Of a DNA stretch of 64,000 bases, positions 31,063 through 43,992 are shown in pieces (within the stretch, counting starts at the first letter, position 1; every line of letters starts with the position of its first letter). This stretch comes from Symbiodinium natans (taxonomy: Eukaryota > Sar > Dinophyceae > Suessiales > Symbiodiniaceae). The notes below the pieces were generated by a model, which was not told where the DNA came from, did no database searches, and saw only the letters and a program-made list of their open reading frames with translations. Made by a program: the position numbers and the translations under genes. The DNA is taken from positions 1 through 64,000 of the forward strand of contig CAJNDS010002800.1 in assembly GCA_905221605.1 (NCBI GenBank), written 5' to 3'.

Positions 31063-31212
31063 TGGGGGATAAGTCTTGATGCCTACCTCGCCTCGATCCG
31101 CGCAGGCGGCAGAGGATAGGCACGTACAGTTCCTTTGTGCAGAGCGCATCTTTTCGAAAGATCACGAAAAAGGATGATGCTCTGCTTTCGGCTAGCGAGA
31201 TGGCCGCATTCA
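31063..31212 (+). repeat. Split direct repeat B2
   Basis: Second copy of repeat B, separated from A2 by 16 bases. It marks the right end of the element. Confidence 0.92.
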
Positions 31213-31245
31213 AAAAGGTGCGTTGAAAAAAAAACGGGTTAAGCG

Positions 31246-31405
31246 ATGCAGACCATGGACGTCATCATGGTTGGGCCATGGATGCTCTCTTCTCAGAACA
31301 GAGTAGACCATGGACGCCATCATGCTTGGGCCACGGATGCTCTCTGCCCAGAACGGATTAGACCATGGACGTCATCATGGTTGGGCCATGGATACTTTCT
31401 CCTGA
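31246..31405. repeat. ~57 bp tandem repeat, about 2.7 copies
   Basis: Units begin GACCATGGACGTCATCATG and recur at 31251, 31309 and 31366 with a few changes. They lie just outside the YR element. Confidence 0.85.
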
Positions 31406-31509
31406 CTACGATGAAGAAATGTTTCGGACGCGAACAAAACGGGCCATGGTTTCGCACACGACGAAAGTTTGAAGCAGTGCAGAAAACCCCACAAATACCA
31501 GTGTAGCTT

Positions 31510-32590
31510 ACGGATGCTTATCTATTTTTTCTCCTCGGACTTTTCCGCCTGCATGATGGAGGTAACTCCGAGGCCGTTGGGCGCGAACGCGCGCCAAGTC
31601 TCTGACGAGCCCCTGTGCTGCCTCATTCCAGCGCCCCCCTACTTCGGAGCCGAGGACGAGGAGCCGCTGCGGACCGCCCGCGCTGAGCTCCGGGTATGCG
31701 GTTCGCTTGCGCCCCTCGGCCACCCGCAGCACGGCGCCGTCGTGCGCGGCAGCGCAGGGTTGGGCCTGGCCCGTGCGCGTGAGCGGCGACACCAGGGTCG
31801 CATCACAGCACAACGCTCCACCCATAGGCGTTGCTCCGTCGATCACCAAGTCGAGGCGGCGTCTGTCGTCTGGGGCAACGCCAGGAGCAGTGGTGTTGCA
31901 GAGCCATTGCTGCGGGACTACCTGGCCGTCTGCTCCAACAGCTTCGCGTGTGACCCTCACCCATGCCCGTTCAACGATCTCTGCTCGCCGAGCCAACAAC
32001 CCTGTGCGAGGGCAGGCCAAGGCATGATCGCCGAACGTGTCGACGAGCTCGCCGCAACCGGGAGATGGGCCGCACCAACTTAATCGTAGGGGGAGCGGGA
32101 GGCGCAGTCGGCGGCGCAAGGCGAGCTGCATTGCTTGCGGGGGCTGTGTGGTGGCGGGCTCCGCTGGAATGGCTGTTAACCAGGCGCCCGCGTGCGGCCC
32201 AGCTTGAGAACGCAAGAGCGCGCAGGCGCTCGGTGGCAAGGCTGGAAGCAACGTGCGTTCGCGGAAGTGTAGGTTGCGAGTTCGCGACGCTGCCAGCCAT
32301 GCGGCCAGTCGCCTAGGCCCCTGTCAGTTACTGCTTGGTGGGCGCGCGCCATCCATGATGGCTCGCCAGCACGGGCACTCCTGCCAGCCTTCAGTTTTTC
32401 AAGGAGGTTGCGTGCCACCGCGGCACTACGAAGGCATGCTGCATCCACTACCTCTGCCTCCAGCTGGCGGACGCAGGCCTCGGCTAAAGCCGGGGCGCGC
32501 TCGCCAAGGACAGGGAGTGCATGATGCTCCCAGGCCGGACCGCACGCCGGGCGTGCCCTCACAGTAAGGCCGGCTTCCGCGGAGCTCTTC
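31510..32590 (-). pseudogene. RLE-type retrotransposon C-terminal fragment (F)
   Basis: The minus-strand frame 32251-31508 (247 codons) is intact and encodes the C-terminal half of the family. It contains LLRSQAGPHAG, LRRRLRLPLPL, a zinc-ligand segment (CGELVDTFGDHALAC), and a restriction-like endonuclease core with DDRRRLDLVIDG and CDATLVSPLTRTG. EVGGRW, the conserved C-terminal segment, follows. Upstream (32590-32260), in another frame, are HGWQRRE and other pre-endonuclease pieces. The reverse transcriptase itself is absent. Zinc ligands followed by an RLE-type nuclease is the arrangement of R2-like elements, which nick the target to prime reverse transcription. Confidence 0.8.
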
Positions 32591-33085
32591 ATTGCACCGG
32601 CCCAGTTCCGGGTGCTGCTCCTGCGCCGCCTGCGGCTCCCGCTGCAGCTGGCGCCGCGCGCCTGCAGTTGCCACGGCCAGTTGGATGCCTTGGGAGACCA
32701 CCGATCGGCGTGCGCCACTTCCGCTGTCCTGGCGCCTTGTGCGTTGCCGCTTGAGCGCGCGGTTGCCCGTGTGTTCCGCGAAGCGGGAGGGCGGATTTGC
32801 CACAACGTGCGACTGGCGGATATGAATGTCGATGAGCCCATCGCAGATGCACGTCGCGTTGAGGTTTTGGCCAACGGCCTTTCGCTGTGGAACGGTGCGC
32901 AGCTCGCCGTTGACGCCACCATCCAGGCCGTCGACGCCGCAGCGCCGTAAGCGCCAGCAAACGTACCCCGAGCTCGCGCGCGCCTGAAGTTGGTGGCCGC
33001 TTTGGAGCCGAGGCCGCCCGCTTCCTCCGTCTCTTGGCCCGGCACCGGGCCGACGGTCCCAACACCCACCCGTCCATCGCCAGCC
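32591..33085 (+). pseudogene. RLE-type retrotransposon endonuclease fragment (G)
   Basis: On the plus strand: FRVLLLRRLRLPLQLAP, zinc segment CHGQLDALGDHRSAC, PLERAVARVFREAGGRI, then DARRVEVLANGL and AVDATI of the endonuclease. A frame change leads to EVGGRFGAEAARFLRLLARHRA near 32985-33050. It is head-to-head with fragment F, with the start of one abutting the start of the other near 32590. Confidence 0.8.
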
Positions 33086-33089
33086 ACCT

Positions 33090-33430
33090 CAGCCGGCGTA
33101 CGGGCACAGCTCGCGCTGCGGCGTGGTGGGCTGGGCCTCCGCAGTTCTTACTGGGCATCTTGGGCCCACTGCCAGCCCTCGCACGTCGAGACCCAGCCTT
33201 CGCTCAAACCCTGGCGCGCTCCTTGGACGGACGGCCCGCCCGCCCTGGCTGCCCTGCAAGAGGCCACGACGTCCCTGCAAGCTGCAGGCTTCGAGGCCCC
33301 CTCGTGGAACGCCGTCCTGACGGTTGCTGCCCCACCCGCTCCAGCAGAAGACGACCCCACTGACCTCACACGTGGATGGCAGCGCCATGCATCGCGTGCG
33401 GTTGACGACTTTTTTGCCAAAGAATTGATG
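33090..33430 (+). pseudogene. RLE-type reverse transcriptase middle fragment (H)
   Basis: The sequence reads AQLALRRGGLGLRSSYWASWA, then LQAAGFEAPSWNAV, and DDPTDLTRGWQR. This region precedes the endonuclease in the intact order, yet here it follows it. It is therefore a separate fragment from another copy, or a rearrangement. Confidence 0.75.
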
Positions 33431-36400
33431 GCGTTTCCGTCGCTGGCTGTGTATTGCCACAATTGCACGGTGGCAACCGCATGTTACCGCATGTTGTGAT
33501 GCCGATCTGCTGTGATCTGCTGTGTTGTGAAATCATTGCGTGGAGTTTGCAGACACGATCTCCGAAGTACTTCCTACTCGTATCATTGCATGCTCTCTGG
33601 ACTTTGCCTGTCAATGTAACTGGCACTGTGTTTGTGCATACTGACCGTGGTTGTTCACATACTGATTGTGGTTGTTCAAAGACCGAACCTACTGCTTTTG
33701 GTCACAAGGTAAGGGAAACTCGGTGTGGTTGTAGATGTTGCTGGCCACGAGAAAAGCGAACATTGGTTGAGGTGATGGTTTGCGGGCTTCCGGACAGGCA
33801 GCAGAATCCAAGGTGCTCGAGGTCATTACGAAAAAGGTCTGCAACAGGACTCGGCGCAAAATGGCGTGCACACACGCATCGGTGCAGCTTGTGGAAAGAA
33901 CCTGCACATATGAAGCATGCGTTGAACATGCGTTGAATTTGTGTTGATGCAGGAATGTGTTGGCGACACTGCCCAATCCGAAGGGGTACGCTCTCCATCA
34001 CCCAACAGTGATGGTCTTGAAGACCCATCATGGCCACACAAGTGCTATTCTGCTATTCTATTCTAAACCTTTGCATGGCGCTGAGTTGCAATTTGAGTGC
34101 GACGACGTGCTCGAGAACTTTGGCGAAGGACTACTTGATGCCACTCATTGCGCACGCAGCGGCAGCAGTGATATGAATGGTGATTTTCAGCCGGTACCAA
34201 GGCACTGACATTAGGAGAAGATATGGCAGGATTCTGTGCCGAGCTGACTTTCCGAGTTCAAGTCAATCATTGTGTGAGGCCGTGCTTGAAAGTGTTGTGC
34301 TGTGTGACGCATGCGTTTGAGTTTGAGGCTGGGACGTGGACATCTGTGGTTCACATGATGCCAAACACTTTGATTTCGAGCCAGAGGACGATGACGATGT
34401 TGAGGCCTTTGCGGTTCGTTTAGATTAGATAAAGGTGCGTTTGAGGTGGTTGGAAAGGTTTAAAGCAAGCACCGTGAACATTTCATGAGATGAGGAGGAT
34501 CTCAACGAAGACGTGAAGCTTGAACCCTCCAGATCGCGACCTGATCTTTAACATTGGGCGAAGAAGGAGTGTTCATTTGAGTTCCTCAGCTGTGCGTGTA
34601 TTCCAATTTTTTTCTTCCTTGCCTGTTGTACGTACGCGATTGCCGGCGCAGTCACACAAGCAACCCTGACTATGGCCAGCGCAACTTGGGCTCAGAAAGC
34701 CATGATGTGATCAAATGGAGAACAATGCAAATTAGACACGTAGAAGCATGGCCTCCTGCGCATGTGCTGAGGGAACAGGTCTGTATTAGGCTGCCAGGCC
34801 TGCCAGCAAAGCCATCCAAAACTGTACGTGGCAAAGAGTTTAACTTTCAATTGCCGTTTTAGCGCCGTGGGCGGCGAGCACAGGAGCGCTGGCAAGTGCC
34901 AGGGCAAGAAGTTTGGGGCTCGTTAGGACTTGGAATTTGTGGATTGCGTTGGAGGACATGGCAGCTTGCACCGGGTCGAACATACCCCTTGCTTCGTCCC
35001 GCGCTGAGCGAAGATGTGCGGTCGCCCATTGCAACACATTGCCGGGTTGCCGTAGAATATCACAGAATCGAGCAACAACATGTTGCCTGGGCTTCGTGAA
35101 TGCTGTATGAAATCAGACTGTCGTAGCCACTCCCCAGCCACGGAGGCCTGGGAGGGTTGCAAACCGAGTGATTGCCCAAAGTCCGGCAACAGGTCGGGAT
35201 GGGATGCGAGAGTGTTCCGATGCCTTTGCCTCTGCTTCTGGGAATGACAACTTTGTCACCATTGAACATGTCATGCCAGGTTTTCGATCGATGCTCGTGG
35301 GCTATCCAGCTCCGGCAGTGGGCATGATAACGATTGCCCGAAGTGCCAAATCCATGCCGGCCGCTTAACATGTTTTAGCTGGGTGTGCTTCCTTGTGTGC
35401 TTCCTTATGCACATTGATAAAAGAGGTCGGACCTCATACAAGCAGGAAGCTCAGAGCAAAGCGCACGTTTGCTCGCACCAATGCTTCTAGCCGTTGAGGT
35501 GCCTGGACTTCCTGGAGAGCCCCGCCCGATGGTACGCATGCAAGTGTTTTTGCTCGGGGAACAGGATTAAAAACCGAAAATGAGCCCTTCAACTTCAAGA
35601 TGAGCTTTTGAGGTACCTCCGCCAGCAGCGGGCCGAATGCGGTCACCACCGCCGCACACAGCGAAAGCCACGGTGGCCACCTCAAGGGCTTCATAAAATG
35701 CCCACTTTTCTCTGAAACTTGGATCTGGGGCCCCTCGCCTCAAAACCCCACGCATCACTAGTATCACGTAAGAGGGTCCGAATTGAAGCCAGGGTGTTGC
35801 CGCTGAGGCCAGCCCGCGGACAAGTCCCATGGCCCAGAGAGGCGGATCGGAATCTTTGGGGAGTTCGGGTGAATTTAGGTGTCTCCAGGTGTCTCCCCAG
35901 AGCGGTTCTCAGGCAATTTGTGAAGCAATGGGCTGATGGCTCCATGCTGCCATGTAGTTTAGGGCCTCGCACCGTACGGCTTGAGAGACTTGAGAACTCC
36001 CAGATGTGAGCGCGTTCTTTTGCATGCTTTTCGGGCCTTGACGGTTATCGAGATTGGCAAAAAAGCGAGTCTTGGAATGGATCGGAGCCGCCCACGAGAT
36101 CGGAGCTGGCCCCGGAGCAGGGGGTCCGAAGCTGGGCAGCCTGAGCTCCAAAAGGGGAACACCGCTGTAGTGCATGCACGGCCTCAAAAACACCGTTTTC
36201 TTTCGAAACAAGCTCCGCTACAAGGAAGAAACGACAGAAACTGTACTGGATTCAGACGGGCGCTCGCAAGAGCGAGCGTGCGGCTTCAAAACCACAATTT
36301 GCTTCAAGATCTCATGAAAGCATCCCAAAAGAGCAGCACACGCCCACTAAAGCCTGCATGATGGCGGCTCTGGGGAGTGCGGTGTTGGCGGGTTTTGGGG

Positions 36401-36500
36401 TCGGCGTTGGGGCCGGTTGCAGGGCAGGTTCCGGGCCGGCCTCCTGGGTGGGTTATTGCGGATTCGAGTGTGTTCCGTGTTCTGCTTGGGCTGATTAGTC
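33431..36500. other. No recognisable gene
   Basis: Only short frames with no domain. I see no clear repeat array. Confidence 0.4.
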
Positions 36501-38180
36501 ATGCACTCCAATCTGTGCAGGGGTATGTTCAATTTCAGGCCATGACCTGGGCTTAGGAAACTTTCATGATGTAGTGACTACTTTGACCTGGCGGCATCGC
36601 GCCCTTGCTGGAAAAGACCTTCAGGCCGTTGACGCTGTACACGAGTTGTGACACATGGGATTGTGAAAGCAGTGGGGTAAAACGCCCCCAGAACTGAGAC
36701 TCGGATTCCGGAGCTCCAGGCCGATCTCCCGAAGTGGTCGGCGCACCGGGGCTCAGCATTTGCCCACCCTGCTCCCCGAGTCCTGAAAGGCCAAAAAACA
36801 AAAAATGCCGCCTAAGCAGCAGAAGTCCTACACTGCAAGCGCAACTTACTAGTAGGGGCTTGGGGGTGCGTCCGCAGGTAGTGTTCCATGTAAGGGCCCT
36901 CGGTGCCAAATTTATCCAGCGCGTCGAGATGCATCACAGCCATCCTTTTTGTGTGGTTTGTTTTGGGTCCCGCCCCCAGGCCCAAAATGGCGTGCCGGAT
37001 GCCCAGCACACGCAAGTGGTTCAGGGTGTTTGTAGTTCGGGGCCAGACTGAGGATTCCGTAGGGGGAGGTATGGTGTATTATGGTGTGTTGGGCTGGTTT
37101 CTGGAATGTGCTCTTCTCATCTCGCAGCAGCTGTTGAACCGGTCCTGCCAACAGCGCTGGGCTCCTTTTTACTTCCCCTGCTCTCAAAGCCAAAACCGTT
37201 GCCTCGCCATGTGACAAAGTCTCGGGCCAACGTGAAAAGTTTCCAAATGGTTCCGAGCACAGAATTGCAGGATGTTGCAGGACGTTGCAGGACGTTGCAG
37301 GATGTTGCAGGACGTTGCAGGATGTTGTAGGGTTAGATTTTGCTTGGAGACCTCACGCCCCGACTTCACACATCGAAAGTTTCAGGCTAGGTGGCCTCAC
37401 TCCCCGGCAGACGCTGCGGACGTCCTTGGGTGCTGTGCCTGGAAGCCTATAAAATAACATCAGATTGGGCGGGGCCAAATGCCAGTGGTGACGTGTCGTG
37501 ACTCTTCTTTCGCTACTCCCCAACCCCCGGTGCTGTGGCAGTAGAGCTCCTTCAAAGCTTGCAGTGATGGACTAGCACCCTCTTGGAAAGGTTTGGCCGT
37601 GCCATGCTTACTACTGTATCTACAGTCTAGGGAAACCAGTGTCATTCTTCTATGACGGATTGCAAGAACAGATTGCGATAGAACCGTGTCTCGAGACATT
37701 GATCCAGAAGGCGCTCGATGCTTCACGTGAACAGTTGGCATGTTGCAACCTGTGCAGGCGCCCCCATGGTGTCGGAGCCCAAATTCAAGCCCAGTGGAAT
37801 TCTAGTTTGATCTTGTCTGCTATTGCGCACCGAAGTTCTCACAGAAGGGTGACGCTCCAAGCCTTGTCCGAGCCTCCGCCCACGACATGAAAGAGTATTC
37901 TGAACAGTGGGACTTGCTTTCATTGGTGTTCTCGGGGCAGTAACCGAGACTTTATGCGCAACGCTGCAACCGCGAAATGGTAGTCGGAGAGCATGTCGGA
38001 GCATGTCGAAGCATGTCTGAGCTTGTCGGAGCTTCTTCTTCAACAGCGTTCTCAAACCAAAATTCCACTCCCAAAATTCCTGCCCTCAAAACGCGGCAGA
38101 CTGTATCCTAGGTCTCCAGAAGCGCCTAGCCTCGGCCCCTTCCGACCAGGCTTGGGGTCAGGGTAGACAAATCGGAGTGT
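36501..38180. other. No gene; short tandem repeats
   Basis: A 10 bp repeat GTTGCAGGAC/T runs about six times at 37268-37330. An 11 bp repeat (GCATGTCGGA-type) runs about four times at 37990-38030. No supported coding exon. Confidence 0.5.
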
Positions 38181-41100
38181 ATTAGGATATGCGTGGTTGT
38201 AGGTTTGCTGTTAATTCAGGCCCACCCCCCGGCCTGGCAACAGCAGCGCGGGCCATGGGGTGCGGTGGCCGAGGGCATGTGAGTCGGACGTCGCGTGTTG
38301 GAAGGGATTGCGTGTGTTGCTTTCCGTGCATTTTGGCTCCAAACCACCCAAAAAGCTCAGCAAAAGCAGCTGCTGCCGCCCACACTTTTGAAGCTCTCTT
38401 GGAAGCCGAGGCCGCCCACCGTCCGCAAGACGTTCACTGCCGTTGGCCAAGCCGAGTCCCCAGCATTCCCCAGCCCTCCCAAGTGGCCCAAGTGGCCAGC
38501 ATACCCCCAAGTCGCACTGCAAAGCGGCTGAGCGGCTGAGCGGCTGAGAGTTTTTCGACGGTTTATTGGCTACATTGATGTTCGCGGCTTTGTCAGGGAG
38601 CGAATGCCACGTTGCACGCGCACGCAAGCAGGCAGACAGGCAGACAGACACATCGTTCAGCTGTGAAGTATGGCGTAGTATGGCCTATGCAAGTTTTCTA
38701 GTATCATCCAAAACGGTGCCTACCAAATGTACACGCCCGGTTGTACGCTGCTTCCAGATCCCTGTCTTTGACTGTGTCCACGGTGGCACTGCGAGTCGAA
38801 GGGTGCCAGCTCACAGCAAGCGACAGACAGATCTCGGGCCGACACTTGTTCCGAACCATACGCCGTGCTGAATGCACCCGATCGATGCAGCTGGTGCATT
38901 AATGAAAGACTCGAAAGCAGGAACGGAGAGAGGCGGTCCGTGTCGGGCTCGTCCTAGTCCTGGAGTCCACCCGGTCCGACTCGTCGTGCTTGGCACTACC
39001 TCCGCAGTTTGCCTGCGGGCTCCGGTGGGGAACTCCACCGGGCCAGCTAGGGGAACTCTTGCGGTTTCTGGTTGACTTTTGTTTGTGGTTGCTGCGTTCG
39101 GGAACAGCCGCTTCTTGCTTCCGGCTTAGAACAACGTTTTTGCTCTTGCTTCCAAGCAGCCCGTAGTGTTGATGCTGTTGGATGTAGGGTGGACGAATGA
39201 GATGTTGTCCGAACCTTTGTGAGTGTGAAGCAAGTTTGTGCAGTAATGCGCTGCCTTGCTTGCATTTTGTGGGATGATGCATAGTCACGGTACATCCATG
39301 TTCCATACTTGTTCCAGCGACTGGCCAGACGATTCTCAAATTGGCTATGCTCACGAGACTATGCTTGCACAGCACTTTGTTTTGATGCCTCACTGTTGCA
39401 ATGTTCACACTTCATTCTATGATGCTTCATGCTGACAAGCACTTTCCTCACACACACACACAGACACGTGCGTATGCTGCATGATGTCTATAGCGATCAC
39501 CTGAGGGATGATAGAAACCACCGGGGGTTTTCACACATCCAACTCGAGAATACGATATTTTTTCACGCATCCTCACCTGGTTTGCATGGACACAAAGCTG
39601 GCCAAGAGCTTCCCGCCCATGTCCACAGCTACACAGTCGACGCGACAATGGTAACTGTTTCGGTTAAGGCAGTAAGCATGTACGTTTTTGCAACTTGAAG
39701 TCATGAACCAGCACATGCCGAACGGTCACACACACACACACATGCGGATTGCACTTTCCTCTCAAACGCTCGAAACCTTCAAGCCCTGAAGCCGTGCAAC
39801 CCATTAGCATCTTGCAGCCCGTCTGGTTTTGTATAGGCCTTGCGCCCTATGCTACGCCCGATGATGGCTTTGCAGGTTGCGTGGGCCGGCGCCGTGCGCT
39901 CCAGTGAGCTCCTTAGGTCTTTATCAGGTCGTAGGCCCCATGCAGAACTCGGAATGCTCTTCCTCCAACATGTTTGAGGTAGCGCGGACCGGTCCTGGCA
40001 CCATGCCTCGACTGCCCCGAGCCCGAAGGGTTTTGATCTTTGTAGTTGAATGAGTACACTTTACACTTTTTGTCTGCTATAATCCCCTATAGAACTGAAA
40101 GTGTAGACTTTTTTGGGGCTCCTGATCTCAGAAACTAAGTGATGTTGATCCCAGGCCCTAGCTGCTCTGCCATTCGAGGGAGGGTTGCAGGGTTTGCTTG
40201 GGGCTGCTTTACGGCTTGAACCTTCCTTTTCCAATGGGCAGCTAAAGACGGGCGAGCATCAAGCACCAGGGCCTGGTTGGCCTTCCCACAAGACCTTTTC
40301 CTCTCCAAGCCTAACCCTGTTCTGATCCCAATCCATCTCAAAGCTTCGCCGGGCATCCGTCATGGGCGAGGCCAATTCTCAGCCTTGAGTATTGCACCGG
40401 TGAGCAGAAGCGTAGATCCGTGAGCTTTCTGCCTGAAAACCAACCGTCGAGGCCTCAACCTGTACACAGGCGCAGCACGCCGAAGCTTCCCAGAGACCCT
40501 GCAACCCTCATTGAAACCCGAAGCCCAAAAACAAAAAGACACATCACGCTATTGACCATGCCCAGGCTCCAGCGACAGGCCGGGCAGGTTCGTGACAGTC
40601 TCTGCAAGGCTTCTTTTGAGCTTTTAGGTTTGGAGTTCGGCTGACATGGCCCGGCAAAAGGGTTCGCTTTGCCTGGCAAGATGTCACACGAGTTCAGCTG
40701 GGACACCCCCCTGGCCCCCGACAAATCGATGCCCGGCAAGTCCATCAAAACTCAGCGAGAACCTGCGTTTCCACATGCCCACGGTGTCTGGGCGCGGGGG
40801 GAGAGGGGGGGGGGCGGGGCAGGGCGGGCTCGCACTGGAACGAGGCACTTGTTGTGGCACTCTCCCATGTAATGATGTCAGTGATTTCCAAACGTCCGCC
40901 CCTCGCCCCCATCGACTTCCAGCCAGCATCACCACACGCAGACATCCCAGACAGCTCCGCCGAGCACGAGAACAGAAGAAAACTCACACGAGTCATCACC
41001 AGTCCGAACAGTTACAGCTTCTCAGCTCTTACGATAAGAAACATCATGCCTCAGTCAATCCAGGGTGATTCGCAGAGCTTCTGAGATTGCTTTCAGAGTT

Positions 41101-43957
41101 GTTTTCGTACGGGACTTTCAAGCTTCCCAACCTTATAATGTCAGCATTTCTGCAGTACCTGCCCCTTCACCTGCAAGTGCAAGCATGGGCAGTGCCAATC
41201 ACCATGCGCATCGCGAGGGGGCATGGGGCGGCAGACGTCAAGCTCCACGCCGTTGCCTCAATCTGCAGACCACAGGGTTTTAAGCTTCAAGCTGTGGAGG
41301 CTGCAATGCGTCTGCTCAGAGTGAATCACATGAAAACACGCAAGGCTGAGGGCAACCAAAGTGCAGTTTCCTTGCGCAACATTACAGGTCAATACTGCTT
41401 GAGTTGATTGATTGCTGAATGCGACCTGCATGTCGTGGGGATCAAGGCGCTTGAGGCCGCGCTCGGAAGGTCATGGATGAAAATGATAAGAAGGAAACGT
41501 GGCGATCGGCGAGGGAGGTCGAGGCTTTCTCCGGCAGCAACTTCGCCAACTGCAGGGTGGCAAGGAGTTGGGGTCCGGGACATACATCAACCAGGCCTTG
41601 GCGTACTATTCTTGTTTGAGGCCAACAGATGCTGAGCCTGCCCGGTGGCGAGGCTGAATTGGAGGCAACAAGGCCAGTGGAAAGGAGATTCTTGGTGCAG
41701 AAGGAGACGGCCCCGGTGAGGAGATCTGATCCCGACACGGCAGTAGCATGTAGTAGCCCTCGTGGCCGCGGATGGCCGCACAGACTTAACACCTTGAACC
41801 CGCGTCCGAGTGAGCGTCCGAGGCCCAACTCAGAGCCCATGCCTCCGGAGGCGTCTCGGCGACAGAGCCGGCGTCCCAGTGCGGGGCACTAGAGTTGCGA
41901 GCAGGACACCCCGGTTTGCCAGACAAATAGCTTGAACGCTCAGTGCACAAAAGGACAAGGGGAACAAGGTGCAAAAAGTTTAGGTTTAAGGTTTGGATCA
42001 GAAAACGCCATGAAAGTCGTGCCACTGACGCCTTCAGCCAAGGCCCCGTACGTATGCCCACTCAATCACGCGTGAACGCGTCCATGGGAGCATCCGCGGC
42101 CACTGCCTGAGTATCCTGAGTCTCACGGAAGGTGCAGAGTTGAAGGCATCATTGAGGGCTTGGCCTTGGATCGATGGGGGGAAAACCTTTTCAAGTTCTG
42201 GTGAGGCCCCGAACGTCGAAAAACTGGGTCGGTGAAGGGTTCCATCATGTTCCGTCTATCAGTTCTTTGTGTGTGTGTGTGGGTGTGGGTAAGTTAAACC
42301 TGGAATCATCTTGAAGCAAGGCTCGTGAACTTGGGCCTCTCGCGTAGGACACATGCGCGAGACGGTGGGAGTGAAGAGCGTGTCTCAGAGCCCCTCATCG
42401 TGAACTCGGGGGTCCCGTTTGCATAAATCATTAAACCCAACTCGAAGAGCTGGTTCCAAGGGTTCTGAACATTGGGTAGGGCTAAGACACGCATTCTTTA
42501 CTTGACAGTGGCCCTTGCCCTTGCCCCTACCTTGCACGATGCAGTTTTTTGCTCACGTGAGCGCTTGTGGCAAGGAGGCCCCGAGTTCTTTTGTTCATTT
42601 TTGCTAGGTCGCTGGGTCGTTAGGTTTTGCGCCACCCTCGAAAGCAGAAGGCGCAGAGATTCGCGAGCCAGCTATCAGGATACCTGAGCGTGTCAACCAG
42701 CCTGATAGCCAGCTTCTCGGTTACACACGAAGCTCCAATTGAAGCACTGCCTGTATTGTATGTCTGTCGATGTAGTATTTACTTTCTGCCGGTTGGCAAA
42801 GTTCTCAGGCGGACTCGGAATGGGTAGGGGTGACGAACCTAGATGAAGCGTATACAAGCTGAAGCTTTAACTCACGGTGGTGCTCTTGCCAACATGAACG
42901 GATGCCCGAGGAGGTTCCGGGGCTTGAAACTTCGGAGCTTCTGCTGGCGCAGGTTGTCCCAGTTCACCGGCTGCAGCAGCAGAACTCTGCGCCCGGCTCC
43001 TGTGCATCCGAAATCCGAGCCCTGAAATCAGCAACTCACATGACCCTTGGATTGCGTATCGTTTGCCCAACTTTCCGTTGTGCTTCCTCTAGGCCTCTTG
43101 CAAGCTTTGCTCCAGTAACTCCAGTACATATGTCTAGCAGGCGTAGGAGGAGCAGGGTTTGTGTCGCAGCTTGCTGCTCAGCAACTTCCTGTCAAGTGGC
43201 CAAGGTCGATCTTTACATCGGCCTCCGCAGCTTCTCCGGCAGCCAAGGCCTGGATTTGGTGCAAGCTGCGCAAGCTGCGTGCAATGATGGATTCGCGTGT
43301 GGCACGTTCAACATCAAGAATCAGTGTTGGTACTCCCGAGCCTGCAGAGCTGCAGGCTGCAGCTGCCAGCCGGACTGTCGGAACACTCAGCATGCACAAC
43401 TGCAAAAAAAACTCTTAGCTGGTTGCATGGGATATGCCAGACCTGTTACACTCCGTGTTTGTGAAGCCTAGCCTCAGAGAGGGAGAGAAAGAGAGAGGGA
43501 GAGAGAGAGAGAGCCCCTGGGGGCAGCCTCCCGTGAGGGGGGCTATGCGTGTGGGAGAGAGAGAGAGAGAGAGATGTGACTGCTCGATTGCCCGGTATCC
43601 GCACAGTCGGACTCACCACTGTTCTATGTGAGCGTGAGATCCAGCTCTTTAGCCACCACCTTTGCCTGCAGAAGCTTTAAGCCCAAATTAATCTCCACAG
43701 CCTGAGAGTGGCGAGGCCACTTCCATGGTGATCCCAATTCAGAATCCGGGTGAACAGCCCGATGAGGCAAGGACTTTTTGGCATTCAGGTCGCTTGTTGA
43801 TGCTTGTAGGGTTTCTTCGATTGCTTCTGCATCTTCTCAAAAAGACGAGGGAGCAGCATTCCCCGTTGGAAATCAACTCCAGGAGGCCAATCTTCAGAGA
43901 TCTTCAGAGTGGGTTCGCAAACGGCTTTGATTTGTTATTTCATGTTGTTGCTCTCTC

Positions 43958-43992
<35 letters not shown>

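Larger units (their letters stand above)
24736..31212 (+). mobile_element. Tyrosine-recombinase (DIRS/Ngaro/PAT-like) retrotransposon
   Basis: Split direct repeats frame the element: A1 24736-24813, B1 30820-30969, A2 30969-31046, B2 31063-31212. A1 and A2 appear identical over 78 bp; B1 and B2 differ by at least one base over 150 bp. The order A1 - ORFs - B1 A2 - B2 is the hallmark of Ngaro/PAT-type YR retrotransposons, which integrate through a circular intermediate without target duplication. Inside are five overlapping open frames with no stop-codon damage: a membrane protein, a Gag-like protein, RT-RNase H, a tyrosine recombinase and a methyltransferase-like protein. Its left end lies just after the C-terminus of RLE copy E. 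Intact frames and near-identical repeats indicate a young insertion. Confidence 0.9.

Noticed and set aside
32176-33087. 303-codon minus-strand ORF
   Set aside because: From 32590 upward it is antisense to plus-strand fragment G, which carries the recognisable endonuclease motifs. Only its lower part overlaps real minus-strand fragment F.
37260-37335. CRISPR-like short direct repeats
   Set aside because: 10 bp perfect tandem repeats without spacers, in a eukaryotic genome.
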